A stretch of 8,015 nucleotides of DNA from CAYJPK01 sp964372035 (GCA_964372035.1 CAYJPK010000089.1:1-8015), one strand, 5' to 3'; positions 1 to 5,766 are shown, numbered from the stretch's first letter. Numbers and translations: made by a program. Notes: generated from the letters alone by a model not told the origin.

Positions 1-10
1 ATTTATTTCT

Positions 11-76
11 AGCGTCCCGCAAGGGTGTTTGGAGTGGGCGTGCCTTTCTGAAAAAATCAAAAATTGACTTTTTCAG
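11..76. repeat. GC-rich patch plus AT hairpin, possible intergenic repeat element
   Basis: Bases 11-44 are about 68% G+C, far above the surrounding sequence, and contain a small CCC-GCAA-GGG hairpin (16-25). Directly after it lies a 13-base inverted repeat (48-60 against 64-76, CTGAAAAA..TCAA, loop AAA) with a single mismatch. Such a GC patch followed by a hairpin, between genes, could be a dispersed extragenic repeat, or the tail and terminator of a gene lying left of the window. Forward frame 3 is open from the window edge to a TAA at 84-86 (27 codons), so a truncated coding end cannot be excluded. No function can be assigned from the sequence. Confidence 0.4.
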
Positions 77-87
77 CATTGATTAAA

Positions 88-106
88 TAGTCGATGTTGA
101 AAAACA
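88..106. repeat. 19-base direct repeat, left copy
   Basis: The motif TAGTCGATGTTGAAAAACA recurs at 7962-7980 with one mismatch (T to A at the tenth base) in the same orientation. TTAA follows two bases after both copies. This copy lies about 75 bases before the zupT start and just upstream of its candidate promoter, so it could be a regulator site or part of a dispersed intergenic element. Confidence 0.5.
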
Positions 107-115
107 CATTAATAA

Positions 116-144
116 TTGCAGCATAGTAGATGTAATACTATAAA
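116..144 (+). promoter_or_regulatory. candidate zupT promoter with overlapping palindrome
   Basis: A TTGCAG -35-like box (116-121) is followed after 17 bases by TATAAA (139-144), which would start transcription near 151 and give a leader of about 30 bases. The -35 is poor and the -10 is good. A perfect inverted repeat, ATAGTA-N7-TACTAT (123-141), fills the spacer and overlaps the -10, as expected for a repressor operator. A metal-responsive repressor is an inference from the downstream transporter. The sequence does not clearly match a Zur, Fur or DtxR box. Confidence 0.4.
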
Positions 145-169
145 TAATATGGCTGTATTAAGTTGATAT

Positions 170-176
170 GGAGGTG
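170..176 (+). promoter_or_regulatory. Shine-Dalgarno that decides an ATT start for zupT
   Basis: GGAGGTG is nearly the full complement of the 16S rRNA 3' end. Its GGAGG core ends six bases before the ATT codon at 181. No ATG, GTG or TTG in the zupT frame lies between the in-frame TGA at 175-177 and the ATG at 325, so this ribosome-binding site can only serve ATT-181 or the five-codon out-of-frame ATG at 168, which it overlaps and cannot serve. Confidence 0.7.
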
Positions 177-180
177 AAAA

Positions 181-990
181 ATTAACACTACAAATTTACT
201 CCTAGCTTTTTCCCTAACTCTTTTTGCAGGTTTATCAACTGGAATTGGTAGTGCCTTAGCGCTACTTGCAAATAGGACAAATACAAAATTTTTATCACTC
301 GCTCTTGGCTTTTCAGCGGGTATAATGATTTACGTTTCCTTTGTCGAAATATTAGTTAAGGCAAAAGCTTCACTTAGCCAAGCTGTTGGCGATACTCAAG
401 CTGCGTGGCTGAGTACTCTTGCATTTTTTTTTGGCATCTTAGTGATTGCAACAATAGATAAATTAATTCCCAATATGGGCAATCCGCATGAGGTGCACAC
501 TGTTGAAGAGATGGACGGAAAAAGCAAAGAACACCAAACAAAATTAATGCGAATGGGGCTTTTTACTGCTCTTGCCATTGCTATTCATAATTTTCCAGAA
601 GGCTTAGCAACTTTTATTGCGGCACTTAATGATCCTAATATGGGTATAGCAATTGCCATTGCTATTGCTATACATAATATTCCAGAGGGTATTGCCGTTG
701 CTGTGCCTGTTTTTTATGCAACTGGTAGCAAGTCTAAGGCATTTAAATTATCATTTTTATCGGGCTTGTCTGAACCTGTTGGCGCAATAATTGGATATTT
801 TGTACTTTATAATTTCTTGAATGATTTAGTTTTCGGCTTTGTTTTTGCGAGTGTTGCTGGAATTATGGTTTTCATTAGTCTTGATGAATTATTACCAGCT
901 GCAAGGGAATATGGAGAGCATCACTTATCAATTTATGGAATGGTGCTTGGAATGGCTGTGATGGCTCTTAGTTTACTGCTTTTTGTTTAA
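181..990 (+). CDS. zupT: ZIP-family zinc/divalent metal transporter ZupT, ATT start
   Basis: Inner-membrane importer of Zn(II) and probably other divalent metals such as Fe(II) and Mn(II). Counted from ATT-181 it has 269 residues, about the usual length for this family. Two ZIP metal-binding helices are clear: HNFPEG at residues 136-141 and HNIPEG at 165-170. Other family hallmarks are the GFSAGIMI segment (43-50), SGLSEP (194-199) and the C-terminal ISLDELLP stretch (232-239). A His- and acid-bearing cytoplasmic loop lies around 97-120. Starting at the first ATG (325) would remove TM1 and half of TM2, including residues that match ZupT homologues, so the start must be upstream. ATT-181 has an ideal ribosome-binding site and puts residue 2 onward where homologues begin. 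ATT starts are rare (infC is a known case). A sequencing error in ATG, or one extra base in the A-run 177-181, is the alternative. Transcribed alone, convergent with the HD gene. Confidence 0.93.
   Translation: MNTTNLLLAFSLTLFAGLSTGIGSALALLANRTNTKFLSLALGFSAGIMIYVSFVEILVKAKASLSQAVGDTQAAWLSTLAFFFGILVIATIDKLIPNMGNPHEVHTVEEMDGKSKEHQTKLMRMGLFTALAIAIHNFPEGLATFIAALNDPNMGIAIAIAIAIHNIPEGIAVAVPVFYATGSKSKAFKLSFLSGLSEPVGAIIGYFVLYNFLNDLVFGFVFASVAGIMVFISLDELLPAAREYGEHHLSIYGMVLGMAVMALSLLLFV
644..673. repeat. inverted repeat inside zupT
   Basis: GTATAGCAAT (644-653) and ATTGCTATAC (664-673) are perfect inverted arms around a 10-base loop. They fall in the codons for an Ile-Ala alternating run in the fifth membrane helix, so the symmetry is probably a by-product of repetitive codons (ATT/GCT) and not a regulatory site. 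Confidence 0.5.
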
Positions 991-1029
991 ACTAAATAGT
1001 CTAAGCGAAATATTTGAAACTGAAAAACT

Positions 1030-1073
1030 AAAAAATCGCTATAGTTTTTTATGAAAATTATAGCGATTTTTTT
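1030..1073. terminator. bidirectional terminator between zupT and the HD gene
   Basis: A perfect stem of 13-14 bp (AAAAATCGCTATA at 1031-1043 with its complement at 1059-1071) continues inward with a G-T pair and four A-T pairs to a loop around 1049-1053. It is flanked by an A-run on the left and a T-run (1067-1073) on the right, so it can act as an intrinsic terminator for zupT on the plus strand and for the converging HD gene on the minus strand. Confidence 0.9.
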
Positions 1074-1102
1074 AATTTCAATTGTTAGGCTAGCAAGAAA
1101 AA

Positions 1103-2365
1103 TTATAATGCTCTTTGTATTTCATTTGTATTAACAATATTGTTTACAAGCATAATATCATTTTCAGTAAATTTCTTGTGTCCACCCATAATTCTATCTA
1201 AGTCCATAACAATTTCAAGCTCAAGTTCACCATTATTAGCTAAATCATAAATTATTTTCATAGCTGCTTCATGAGACATGCCAGCACGGTATGGTCTATC
1301 TTCAGTCAAGGCTTGGTAAATATCAATACAAGCAAGAAGGCGTGACTCAAAGGATAATTCCTCTCTATTAAGCCCAAAAGGATAGCCCTTGCCTGTTAAT
1401 CTTTCATGATGCTGACAAGCCCAATCGCAAATTGATTCCATGCCCTCAATACCGCTCAAAATCTCATAAGTGCCATGAGCATGAGTTTTCATTATTGTAA
1501 ATTCTTCCTTACTCAAAGCACCAGGTTTTTCAAGAATATCATTAGTAACCATTAGTTTACCGATGTCATGGAGCGAAGCAGCAGTAATAAGGCAGGCAGT
1601 ATGCAATTCGTCAAAATCATAGTGCTTTGCCATGATAGCTGCTATATAGCTGATGCCTTGTGAGTGGTATAGTGTAAAGTGTGATTTTGCATCAATAATA
1701 GATGAAAACATTGAGCCAAGCGCTACTAATTCATGTCCTTGAACATCTTGAATTTTATATCCAATAAGCTCTCGTAAAGTGTTTTCAATGTTTTTTTCGC
1801 AAAGAGAATTTAAAAAATCACGGCTAATACATTCGTTAAATGCTTGAACAATCTTAGGGTCATAAAGTTTTCCAGTGTTCTCAACAAGGTGCTTGCATAA
1901 GTCAAGGTACTCAGCATCATCAAGATGAGCTAAGTTAAAAATCAAATCAATATTGTCTATTAAGCGTAATATAGCCGCCCTTTTAGGGATTTGTGAGCCA
2001 GTTTTAGAAAAATATCCACTCCCATCATAATTTTCATGATGATATAGAACAATGTTTTTTACATCTCCTTCAAAAAAAGGAAACTTACTAACATTTTGCT
2101 CTCCATAAACACAATGTTTTTTTACCGATGTAGGCGTTACATTTCTAGTCTTCACATTAAATTCAGTAAGGGCGCTATCATGTAAAATGGAGCACATACC
2201 CATATCAATAATTTCAGACTTTTTCATTTCTAAATGCTTGCAGATTTGCATGGAAATAGCTGCTACACGGCGACAATGAAAAGTACTTACACCAACAAAC
2301 TCTTTTTCAACATAATCAAGTGCGGTTGACAATGAAAACAATAAAGAAGTTAAATTAATTAGCAT
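1103..2365 (-). CDS. tandem HD / HD-GYP domain phosphohydrolase
   Basis: A 420-residue cytoplasmic protein made of two HD-type metal phosphohydrolase domains, with no membrane segment, receiver or PAS domain. Domain 1 (about 1-185) keeps the ligand set H30, H62-D63, H84, H109-H110 and D137, with the motif HHENYDGSGYF (109-119). Domain 2 (about 225-410) has H234, HDIGK (266-270), H295, HHERLTGKGYP (319-329), D348 and RPYR (357-360), the layout of HD-GYP proteins. HD-GYP enzymes hydrolyse cyclic di-GMP or related cyclic dinucleotides. That role is likely here but not proven, because each domain departs from the HHExxDGxGYP consensus at a different place (F119 for Pro in the first, T324 for Asp in the second). 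The ATG at 2365 has AAGGT seven bases upstream. The frame stays open for about 40 more codons upstream but has no standard start. Divergent from feoB and convergent with zupT. Confidence 0.88.
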   Translation of the reverse strand: MLINLTSLLFSLSTALDYVEKEFVGVSTFHCRRVAAISMQICKHLEMKKSEIIDMGMCSILHDSALTEFNVKTRNVTPTSVKKHCVYGEQNVSKFPFFEGDVKNIVLYHHENYDGSGYFSKTGSQIPKRAAILRLIDNIDLIFNLAHLDDAEYLDLCKHLVENTGKLYDPKIVQAFNECISRDFLNSLCEKNIENTLRELIGYKIQDVQGHELVALGSMFSSIIDAKSHFTLYHSQGISYIAAIMAKHYDFDELHTACLITAASLHDIGKLMVTNDILEKPGALSKEEFTIMKTHAHGTYEILSGIEGMESICDWACQHHERLTGKGYPFGLNREELSFESRLLACIDIYQALTEDRPYRAGMSHEAAMKIIYDLANNGELELEIVMDLDRIMGGHKKFTENDIMLVNNIVNTNEIQRAL

Positions 2366-2400
2366 TTTTAATACCTTAAACCTTGAACCTGGACTTAGAT

Positions 2401-2429
2401 AATATAAATTTTCACATAAACATTGTAAT
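2401..2429 (-). promoter_or_regulatory. weak candidate promoter for the HD gene
   Basis: On the minus strand ATTACA (2424-2429) and TATATT (2401-2406) are separated by 17 bases, which would place the transcription start about 30 bases before the ATG at 2365. The -10 matches at five of six positions and the -35 at four. In DNA this AT-rich, such matches arise by chance, so confidence is low. Confidence 0.25.
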
Positions 2430-2460
2430 TCTACACCACGTGTTTTAGAAAAGCAATTAC

Positions 2461-2478
2461 TAACTCCTCGTAGAGTTA
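2461..2478. promoter_or_regulatory. inverted repeat TAACTC-N6-GAGTTA, possible operator
   Basis: Perfect six-base arms (2461-2466 and 2473-2478) surround a six-base spacer, about 100 bases upstream of the HD gene start and 130 bases before the feoB -35. The geometry resembles the DtxR-type site at 2644-2659, but the arm sequence differs. No T-run follows, so it is not a terminator. Confidence 0.3.
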
Positions 2479-2608
2479 ATATTTTTTAGCTAAGTATTTT
2501 TTATAAGCTGTGTTGTAAGGTCATAGTATGTTAAGTTGAAAAAATATTATGTATTTTCGCTAATTAAATAAAATTGATTTAATAAAGTTTTATAGCTTAA
2601 ATTTTTTG

Positions 2609-2637
2609 TTGACAAGTTTAAATCATGTCTTTATATT
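2609..2637 (+). promoter_or_regulatory. feoB promoter, near-consensus sigma-70 type
   Basis: A perfect TTGACA -35 (2609-2614), a 17-base spacer and a TATATT -10 (2632-2637, five of six matches) give the best promoter in the window. Transcription should begin near 2644. Such a strong promoter would suit a gene that is tightly repressed when metal is plentiful. Confidence 0.85.
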
Positions 2638-2643
2638 CATTTT

Positions 2644-2659
2644 GTTAGTCTTGTCTAAC
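2644..2659. promoter_or_regulatory. DtxR/MntR-type operator at the feoB transcription start
   Basis: GTTAG-TCTTGT-CTAAC is a perfect 5-bp inverted repeat with a six-base centre. Its TTAG-N6-CTAA core has the spacing of the DtxR consensus (TTAGGTTAGCCTAA). It begins where feoB transcription is expected to start, six bases after the -10, so a bound repressor would block initiation. A DtxR-family gene lies 2.4 kb downstream, directly after the feoB unit. Its binding here is inferred. Confidence 0.7.
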
Positions 2660-2777
2660 TTTTATGTTTGACTACTCTTTCTTTGAGTCAGTCTGATGTA
2701 TTAATCGTTTCTCAATATTTATTATTGAAGACTTTAGATTTTAAATTTCATAGATATATTTTTTAGAGGGAAAAAAA
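2660..2777 (+). other. feoB 5' leader with small hairpins
   Basis: If transcription starts near 2644 the leader is about 134 bases. It contains a TCAATA-N5-TATTGA hairpin (2712-2728) and a weaker TGACT/AGTCA pairing (2669-2690), both AT-rich. AGAGGG (2765-2770), seven bases before the feoB ATG, is the ribosome-binding site. I recognise no known riboswitch, and no T-run follows either hairpin. Confidence 0.45.
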
Positions 2778-4793
2778 ATGAGAATTGCACTTGCGGGTAA
2801 TCCAAATAGTGGTAAAACATCTTTGTTTAACGCTATTACAGGTAAAATTGAAAAGGTTGGCAACTGGGCTGGTGTTACAGTTGATAAGAAAGAGGGTGAT
2901 GTTAAAGCTAGCCTTTATAATGATGGTGATGAAAAGTTGAGAGCTGTGGATTTGCCTGGTGCTTATTCAATGTCACCATTTACTTCTGAAGAAAATATTA
3001 CTAAGACCTTCGTTAAAACTGAAAATCCAGATGCGATTGTTAATATCGTTGACTCAACAAATTTAAGCCGTAGTTTATTTTTCACAACTCAACTACTTGA
3101 GCTTGGTATTCCTGTTGTTGTTGCTTTAAATAAAAGTGATGAACTTAGCAAAAAAGAAGTTCAAATTGATGTTGAAAAACTTTCTAAGCTTTTAAATTGC
3201 CCTGTTGTAAGCACAATTTCAGTTGCAGATACTGGTAATGGTCTAAGTGAGTTAATGGCAGCAGTAATTAGTGTTAAGGGTAAAGCTCAAGCAGCGTCTT
3301 TTACGCAAGAATTAGCAGAAAATGCAGATGAAGACTTTGTGAAAGCGCAAGATGTTAAGCGTTATGACTTTGTAACTGACGTTGTAAAACAAGTTGAAGT
3401 TCGCAAAACAAGCAGTAATACACAAAGCTTACAAGATGCTGCTGATCGTATTTTAGCTAATAAATGGTTAGGTATTCCAATTTTTGCTTTAGTTATGTGG
3501 TGTGTATTTTATATTTCACAAACAACGCTTGGTACAATGATTGCTGACTACCTTGGTGGTTATATTGATGGTTTTTATGAATATGTAGCAACTCTTTTAG
3601 GTGAAGACGTATCACCGCTTCTTAGCGCATTATTACTTGATGGCGTTGTAGGTGGTGTTGGTGCTGTTGTAGGATTTTTACCGCTTATCATGGTAATGTT
3701 CTTCCTATTAGCTTTATTAGAAGATTGCGGATATATGGCACGTGTTGCTGTTGTTATGGATAGATTTTTAAAGGTCGTTGGTCTTTCAGGTAAATCTATT
3801 ATTCCAATGGTTATTGGCACTGGTTGCGCTATTCCAGGTGTTATGGCAACAAGAACAATTCGCAACGAGCGTCAACGCAGAACAACTGCAATGTTAACTC
3901 CGTTTATGCCTTGTGGTGCGAAGTTGCCAGTTATTGCACTTTTTTCAGGCGTTTTCTTTGCTGATTCGCCTTGGGTTGGAACATCAATGTATTTTGCAGG
4001 TATTGCTTTAATCATCTTTGGTGCGCTTATTATCATGCGTATTACTGGTGAAAAATATGCTCGCTCTTTCTTTATTATGGAGCTTCCAGAGTACCAATTC
4101 CCAAGTATTAAGCGTGCTACAATGTCTATGCTTTCACGTGGTAAGGCTTTCTTAATCAAGGCTGCAACAATTATTTTAGTATGTAATGCTGCTGTTCATA
4201 TTATGCAAACCTTTACTTTTGACTTAAGTGTAGTGGCTGAAGGTGCTGAATCTACAAGTATTTTAGCTACAATCTCTAACCCATTTGCACTTTTACTTCT
4301 TCCTCTTGGTTTTGGCGTATGGCAACTTGCAGCAGCTGCAATAACAGGCTTTATTGCTAAAGAAAACGTAGTAGGCACTTTAGCTGTTGTTTATAGCATC
4401 ACAAACTTTATTGATACAGAAGAGCTTGCTCTTGTAGAGGGTGCTTCATCAGTTGCAGAAATTATGGGCTTATCTTCTGTTGCTGCGCTTGCATACCTTA
4501 TGTTTAACTTATTTACTCCTCCATGCTTTGCGGCAATAGGTGCTATGAATGCAGAAATGGAAAATAGAAAATGGTTATGGGGCGGAATTTGCTTACAATT
4601 CGGTACAGGCTATGTAGTTGCTTATTTAGTTTACCAAATCGGTACACTTATCACGACTGGTGCTTTAGGAGTTGGCTTTGTTCCAGGTCTTATTATCTGT
4701 GGCATCTTGGTTGGTATTTTATCTATGTTAGTTGTAAAAGGCAATGCTGAGTCTGAAGCAAAATACAATGGCACTGCGGTAACTCAAAACTAA
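2778..4793 (+). CDS. feoB: ferrous iron transport protein FeoB
   Basis: A 671-residue inner-membrane Fe(II) importer with an N-terminal G-protein domain. G motifs: GNPNSGKT (7-14, G1), T34 in GVTVDKKEG (G2), DLPG (58-61, G3), NKSD (118-121, G4) and a G5-like ISVADTGNG (147-155). A linker/GDI region (about 165-225) leads into the membrane part (about 230-655) with two Gate regions. Typical FeoB segments there are EDCGYMAR (315-322), GTGCAIPGVMATRT (347-360) and TPFMPCGAKLP (374-384), with Cys residues on the likely ion path. The form is Firmicutes-like and complete. The ATG follows AGAGGG at seven bases. First gene of a short operon with the Cys-rich partner 19 bases downstream. No feoA or feoC lies next to it and no FeoA domain is fused. 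Probably repressed by the DtxR-type regulator at 5130 through the operator at 2644. Confidence 0.98.
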   Translation: MRIALAGNPNSGKTSLFNAITGKIEKVGNWAGVTVDKKEGDVKASLYNDGDEKLRAVDLPGAYSMSPFTSEENITKTFVKTENPDAIVNIVDSTNLSRSLFFTTQLLELGIPVVVALNKSDELSKKEVQIDVEKLSKLLNCPVVSTISVADTGNGLSELMAAVISVKGKAQAASFTQELAENADEDFVKAQDVKRYDFVTDVVKQVEVRKTSSNTQSLQDAADRILANKWLGIPIFALVMWCVFYISQTTLGTMIADYLGGYIDGFYEYVATLLGEDVSPLLSALLLDGVVGGVGAVVGFLPLIMVMFFLLALLEDCGYMARVAVVMDRFLKVVGLSGKSIIPMVIGTGCAIPGVMATRTIRNERQRRTTAMLTPFMPCGAKLPVIALFSGVFFADSPWVGTSMYFAGIALIIFGALIIMRITGEKYARSFFIMELPEYQFPSIKRATMSMLSRGKAFLIKAATIILVCNAAVHIMQTFTFDLSVVAEGAESTSILATISNPFALLLLPLGFGVWQLAAAAITGFIAKENVVGTLAVVYSITNFIDTEELALVEGASSVAEIMGLSSVAALAYLMFNLFTPPCFAAIGAMNAEMENRKWLWGGICLQFGTGYVVAYLVYQIGTLITTGALGVGFVPGLIICGILVGILSMLVVKGNAESEAKYNGTAVTQN

Positions 4794-4812
4794 GAAAAGT
4801 TAAAGGCGAAAA

Positions 4813-4983
4813 ATGTCAGATTTTATTGTTCTTATCATTTTAATTGTAATTATTGGTGGCGCTATCTTATACATTATTGACCAAAAGAAAAAAGGTGTTA
4901 AATGTGTTGGCTGTGCTTGTGAAAATAGTTGTTCAACAAAAGAGAAAGAACATTGCACTTGCAATAGCGAGGAGCTAAAATAA
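4813..4983 (+). CDS. FeoB-associated Cys-rich membrane protein
   Basis: A 56-residue protein with one N-terminal membrane helix (about residues 4-22, rich in Ile and Val), a basic DQKKKGVK stretch, and a short tail with six cysteines: C31, C34, C36, C40, C48 and C50, with the signature CVGCACENSC (31-40). This matches the small proteins encoded after feoB in many Firmicutes and other anaerobes (FeoB-associated family). Their role is not settled; handling of Fe(II) at the FeoB exit or assembly with FeoB is proposed. The basic stretch after the helix suggests that the Cys tail is cytoplasmic. It starts 19 bases after the feoB stop with an AAAGGCGA ribosome-binding site and is followed by a strong terminator, so it is the last gene of the feoB transcript. 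Confidence 0.9.
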   Translation: MSDFIVLIILIVIIGGAILYIIDQKKKGVKCVGCACENSCSTKEKEHCTCNSEELK

Positions 4984-5009
4984 AAAATAATTGATTTGAA
5001 AAATTAATT

Positions 5010-5051
5010 GAGAGCTTGTGTAATTTTACATTAACTAAGCTCTCTTTTTTT
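5010..5051 (+). terminator. intrinsic terminator of the feoB operon
   Basis: GAGAGCTT (5010-5017) pairs perfectly with AAGCTCTC (5037-5044), followed by seven T (5045-5051). An inner TGTAA/TTACA pairing (5019-5030) may extend the hairpin. It separates feoB and its partner from the regulator gene, which therefore needs its own promoter or read-through. Confidence 0.92.
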
Positions 5052-5066
5052 ATGTAAAATTTTTCT

Positions 5067-5094
5067 TTGCAAAATTTTTAAAAAGTGTTAAATA
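5067..5094 (+). promoter_or_regulatory. weak candidate promoter for the DtxR-family gene
   Basis: TTGCAA (5067-5072), 16 bases, then TAAATA (5089-5094) lie between the feoB-operon terminator and the regulator start. Both boxes are poor matches. A promoter is needed here if the upstream terminator is efficient. If real, it would place the GTG at 5085 upstream of the transcript start. Confidence 0.25.
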
Positions 5095-5129
5095 AAAAGA
5101 GAACAAACTTTAATCTTTTGGTGAAATAT

Positions 5130-5657
5130 ATGAGTGAAGCAAAAAAAATATCAAATGTGTTAGAGAACTATATTGAAATTATTTACGAGGAAGAAATGCG
5201 TGAAGGTGCTGCTCGTGCTAGTACTATTGCCGAAAAAGCAAGTGTTTCTCGTTCAACTGTAACAAGTGCTCTTAAAAGTTTAAAGGAAATGGGTTTAATT
5301 GAATATAGCCCATATAGCCTTATCCATTTGACAGCCGAAGGTAAAGATCTAGGCAGAGACATTAGCCATCGCCATGAAATATTTAAAGCTTTCTTTCAAA
5401 ATATTTTAATGTTAGAAGAAAAAGAAGCTGATGATGTTGCTTGTGAGCTTGAGCATGTTGTATCACTTAGTGCAACACGCAAGCTTGGGCAATTCTTGGT
5501 TTACTTGAATACTAAAAAAGAACTATATGAAGGTTGGGAAGATGAATATAATAAAATGAGAAAAGAGCATCTTCGTGAAATTCATAAAAAAGAAATTGAG
5601 AAAAAGAGCTTAGAAAATACTCAAACTGATATTGATATTATTGCTAAGTATTTATAA
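5130..5657 (+). CDS. DtxR/MntR-family metal-dependent repressor, probably Fe(II)-sensing
   Basis: A 175-residue cytoplasmic regulator: winged helix-turn-helix (about 8-75; recognition helix near VSRSTVTSALKSL, 39-51) and a metal-binding/dimerisation domain (about 76-130) with H82 and the ACELEH motif (104-109). C105, E108 and H109 align with C102, E105 and H106 of the DtxR primary metal site. A Cys here points to iron more than manganese, since MntR has Glu at this site. N13 occupies the place of Met10 in DtxR or Asp8 in MntR, which is unusual. The C-terminal SH3-like domain of DtxR is absent; instead there is a charged, probably helical tail (about 137-160). ATG-5130 has GGTGA five bases upstream. 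An in-frame GTG at 5085 would add 15 residues but lacks a ribosome-binding site. The gene follows the feoB operon terminator and likely controls feoB. Confidence 0.9.
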   Translation: MSEAKKISNVLENYIEIIYEEEMREGAARASTIAEKASVSRSTVTSALKSLKEMGLIEYSPYSLIHLTAEGKDLGRDISHRHEIFKAFFQNILMLEEKEADDVACELEHVVSLSATRKLGQFLVYLNTKKELYEGWEDEYNKMRKEHLREIHKKEIEKKSLENTQTDIDIIAKYL

Positions 5658-5658
5658 T

Positions 5659-5675
5659 GTTATATAGAATATAAC
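5659..5675. promoter_or_regulatory. AT-rich palindrome just after the regulator stop codon
   Basis: GTTATAT-AGA-ATATAAC is a perfect inverted repeat with seven-base arms, one base after the stop of the DtxR-family gene and upstream of its terminator. It could be an operator for the acetyltransferase transcript or a minor hairpin. In DNA this AT-rich, chance symmetry is a real possibility. Confidence 0.3.
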
Positions 5676-5700
5676 TGTTACAGCTCAAAGTTTTTATAGG

Positions 5701-5732
5701 AATGCTAGTGCAATATGTGCTAGCATTTTTTT
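5701..5732 (+). terminator. intrinsic terminator of the DtxR-family gene
   Basis: AATGCTAG (5701-5708) pairs perfectly with CTAGCATT (5720-5727), and the T-run continues to 5732. Wobble pairs can extend the stem inward. It lies 44 bases after the regulator stop and only 34 bases before the acetyltransferase ATG. Confidence 0.9.
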
Positions 5733-5766
5733 AGTTTTTATCTTACTAAAATAAAAAGGACTAAAA

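Larger units (their letters stand above)
2366..2777. other. divergent intergenic region between the HD gene and feoB
   Basis: This 412-base AT-rich gap contains control sequence only. It has no feoA-like frame and no other convincing gene on either strand. The right third holds the feoB promoter, a DtxR-type operator and a leader of about 134 bases. The left part holds an inverted repeat (2461-2478) and a weak minus-strand promoter candidate for the HD gene. The stretch 2490-2600 shows nothing beyond AT-rich sequence. Confidence 0.75.

Noticed and set aside
3..86. C-terminal end of a gene entering from the left (frame 3, 27 codons)
   Set aside because: Too short to recognise, and the stretch is dominated by a GC patch and a hairpin. 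Not annotated as coding, though not excluded.
168..185. Five-codon ORF from ATG-168 overlapping the zupT ribosome-binding site
   Set aside because: It has no ribosome-binding site of its own. More likely chance than a leader peptide, though it matters as the alternative start if one A in 177-181 is an insertion.
578..700. Duplication of the HNxPEG segment in zupT as a recent repeat
   Set aside because: Two related metal-binding helices are a normal feature of ZIP transporters.
325..990. zupT starting at the first ATG (325)
   Set aside because: It would delete TM1 and part of TM2, and no ribosome-binding site precedes it. Upstream codons from 181 encode typical ZupT sequence.
2366..2485. Upstream extension of the HD gene
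   Set aside because: The frame is open for about 40 codons but has no ATG, GTG or TTG, and ATG-2365 has its own ribosome-binding site.
2366..2777. A hidden feoA gene
   Set aside because: Stops are frequent in all frames and no FeoA-like sequence appears.
3575..4378. Antisense open frames within feoB (3575-3865, 3872-4159, 4196-4378)
   Set aside because: They lie opposite a fully conserved FeoB coding region and have no family resemblance, so they are shadows of its codon pattern.
5085..5129. GTG-5085 as start of the DtxR-family gene
   Set aside because: There is no ribosome-binding site before it, and the extra 15 residues do not resemble the family. ATG-5130 has GGTGA at proper distance.
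5130..5657. Naming the regulator mntR
   Set aside because: The Cys-containing metal site fits iron-sensing DtxR better than MntR, and the first ligand position is atypical, so no symbol is given.
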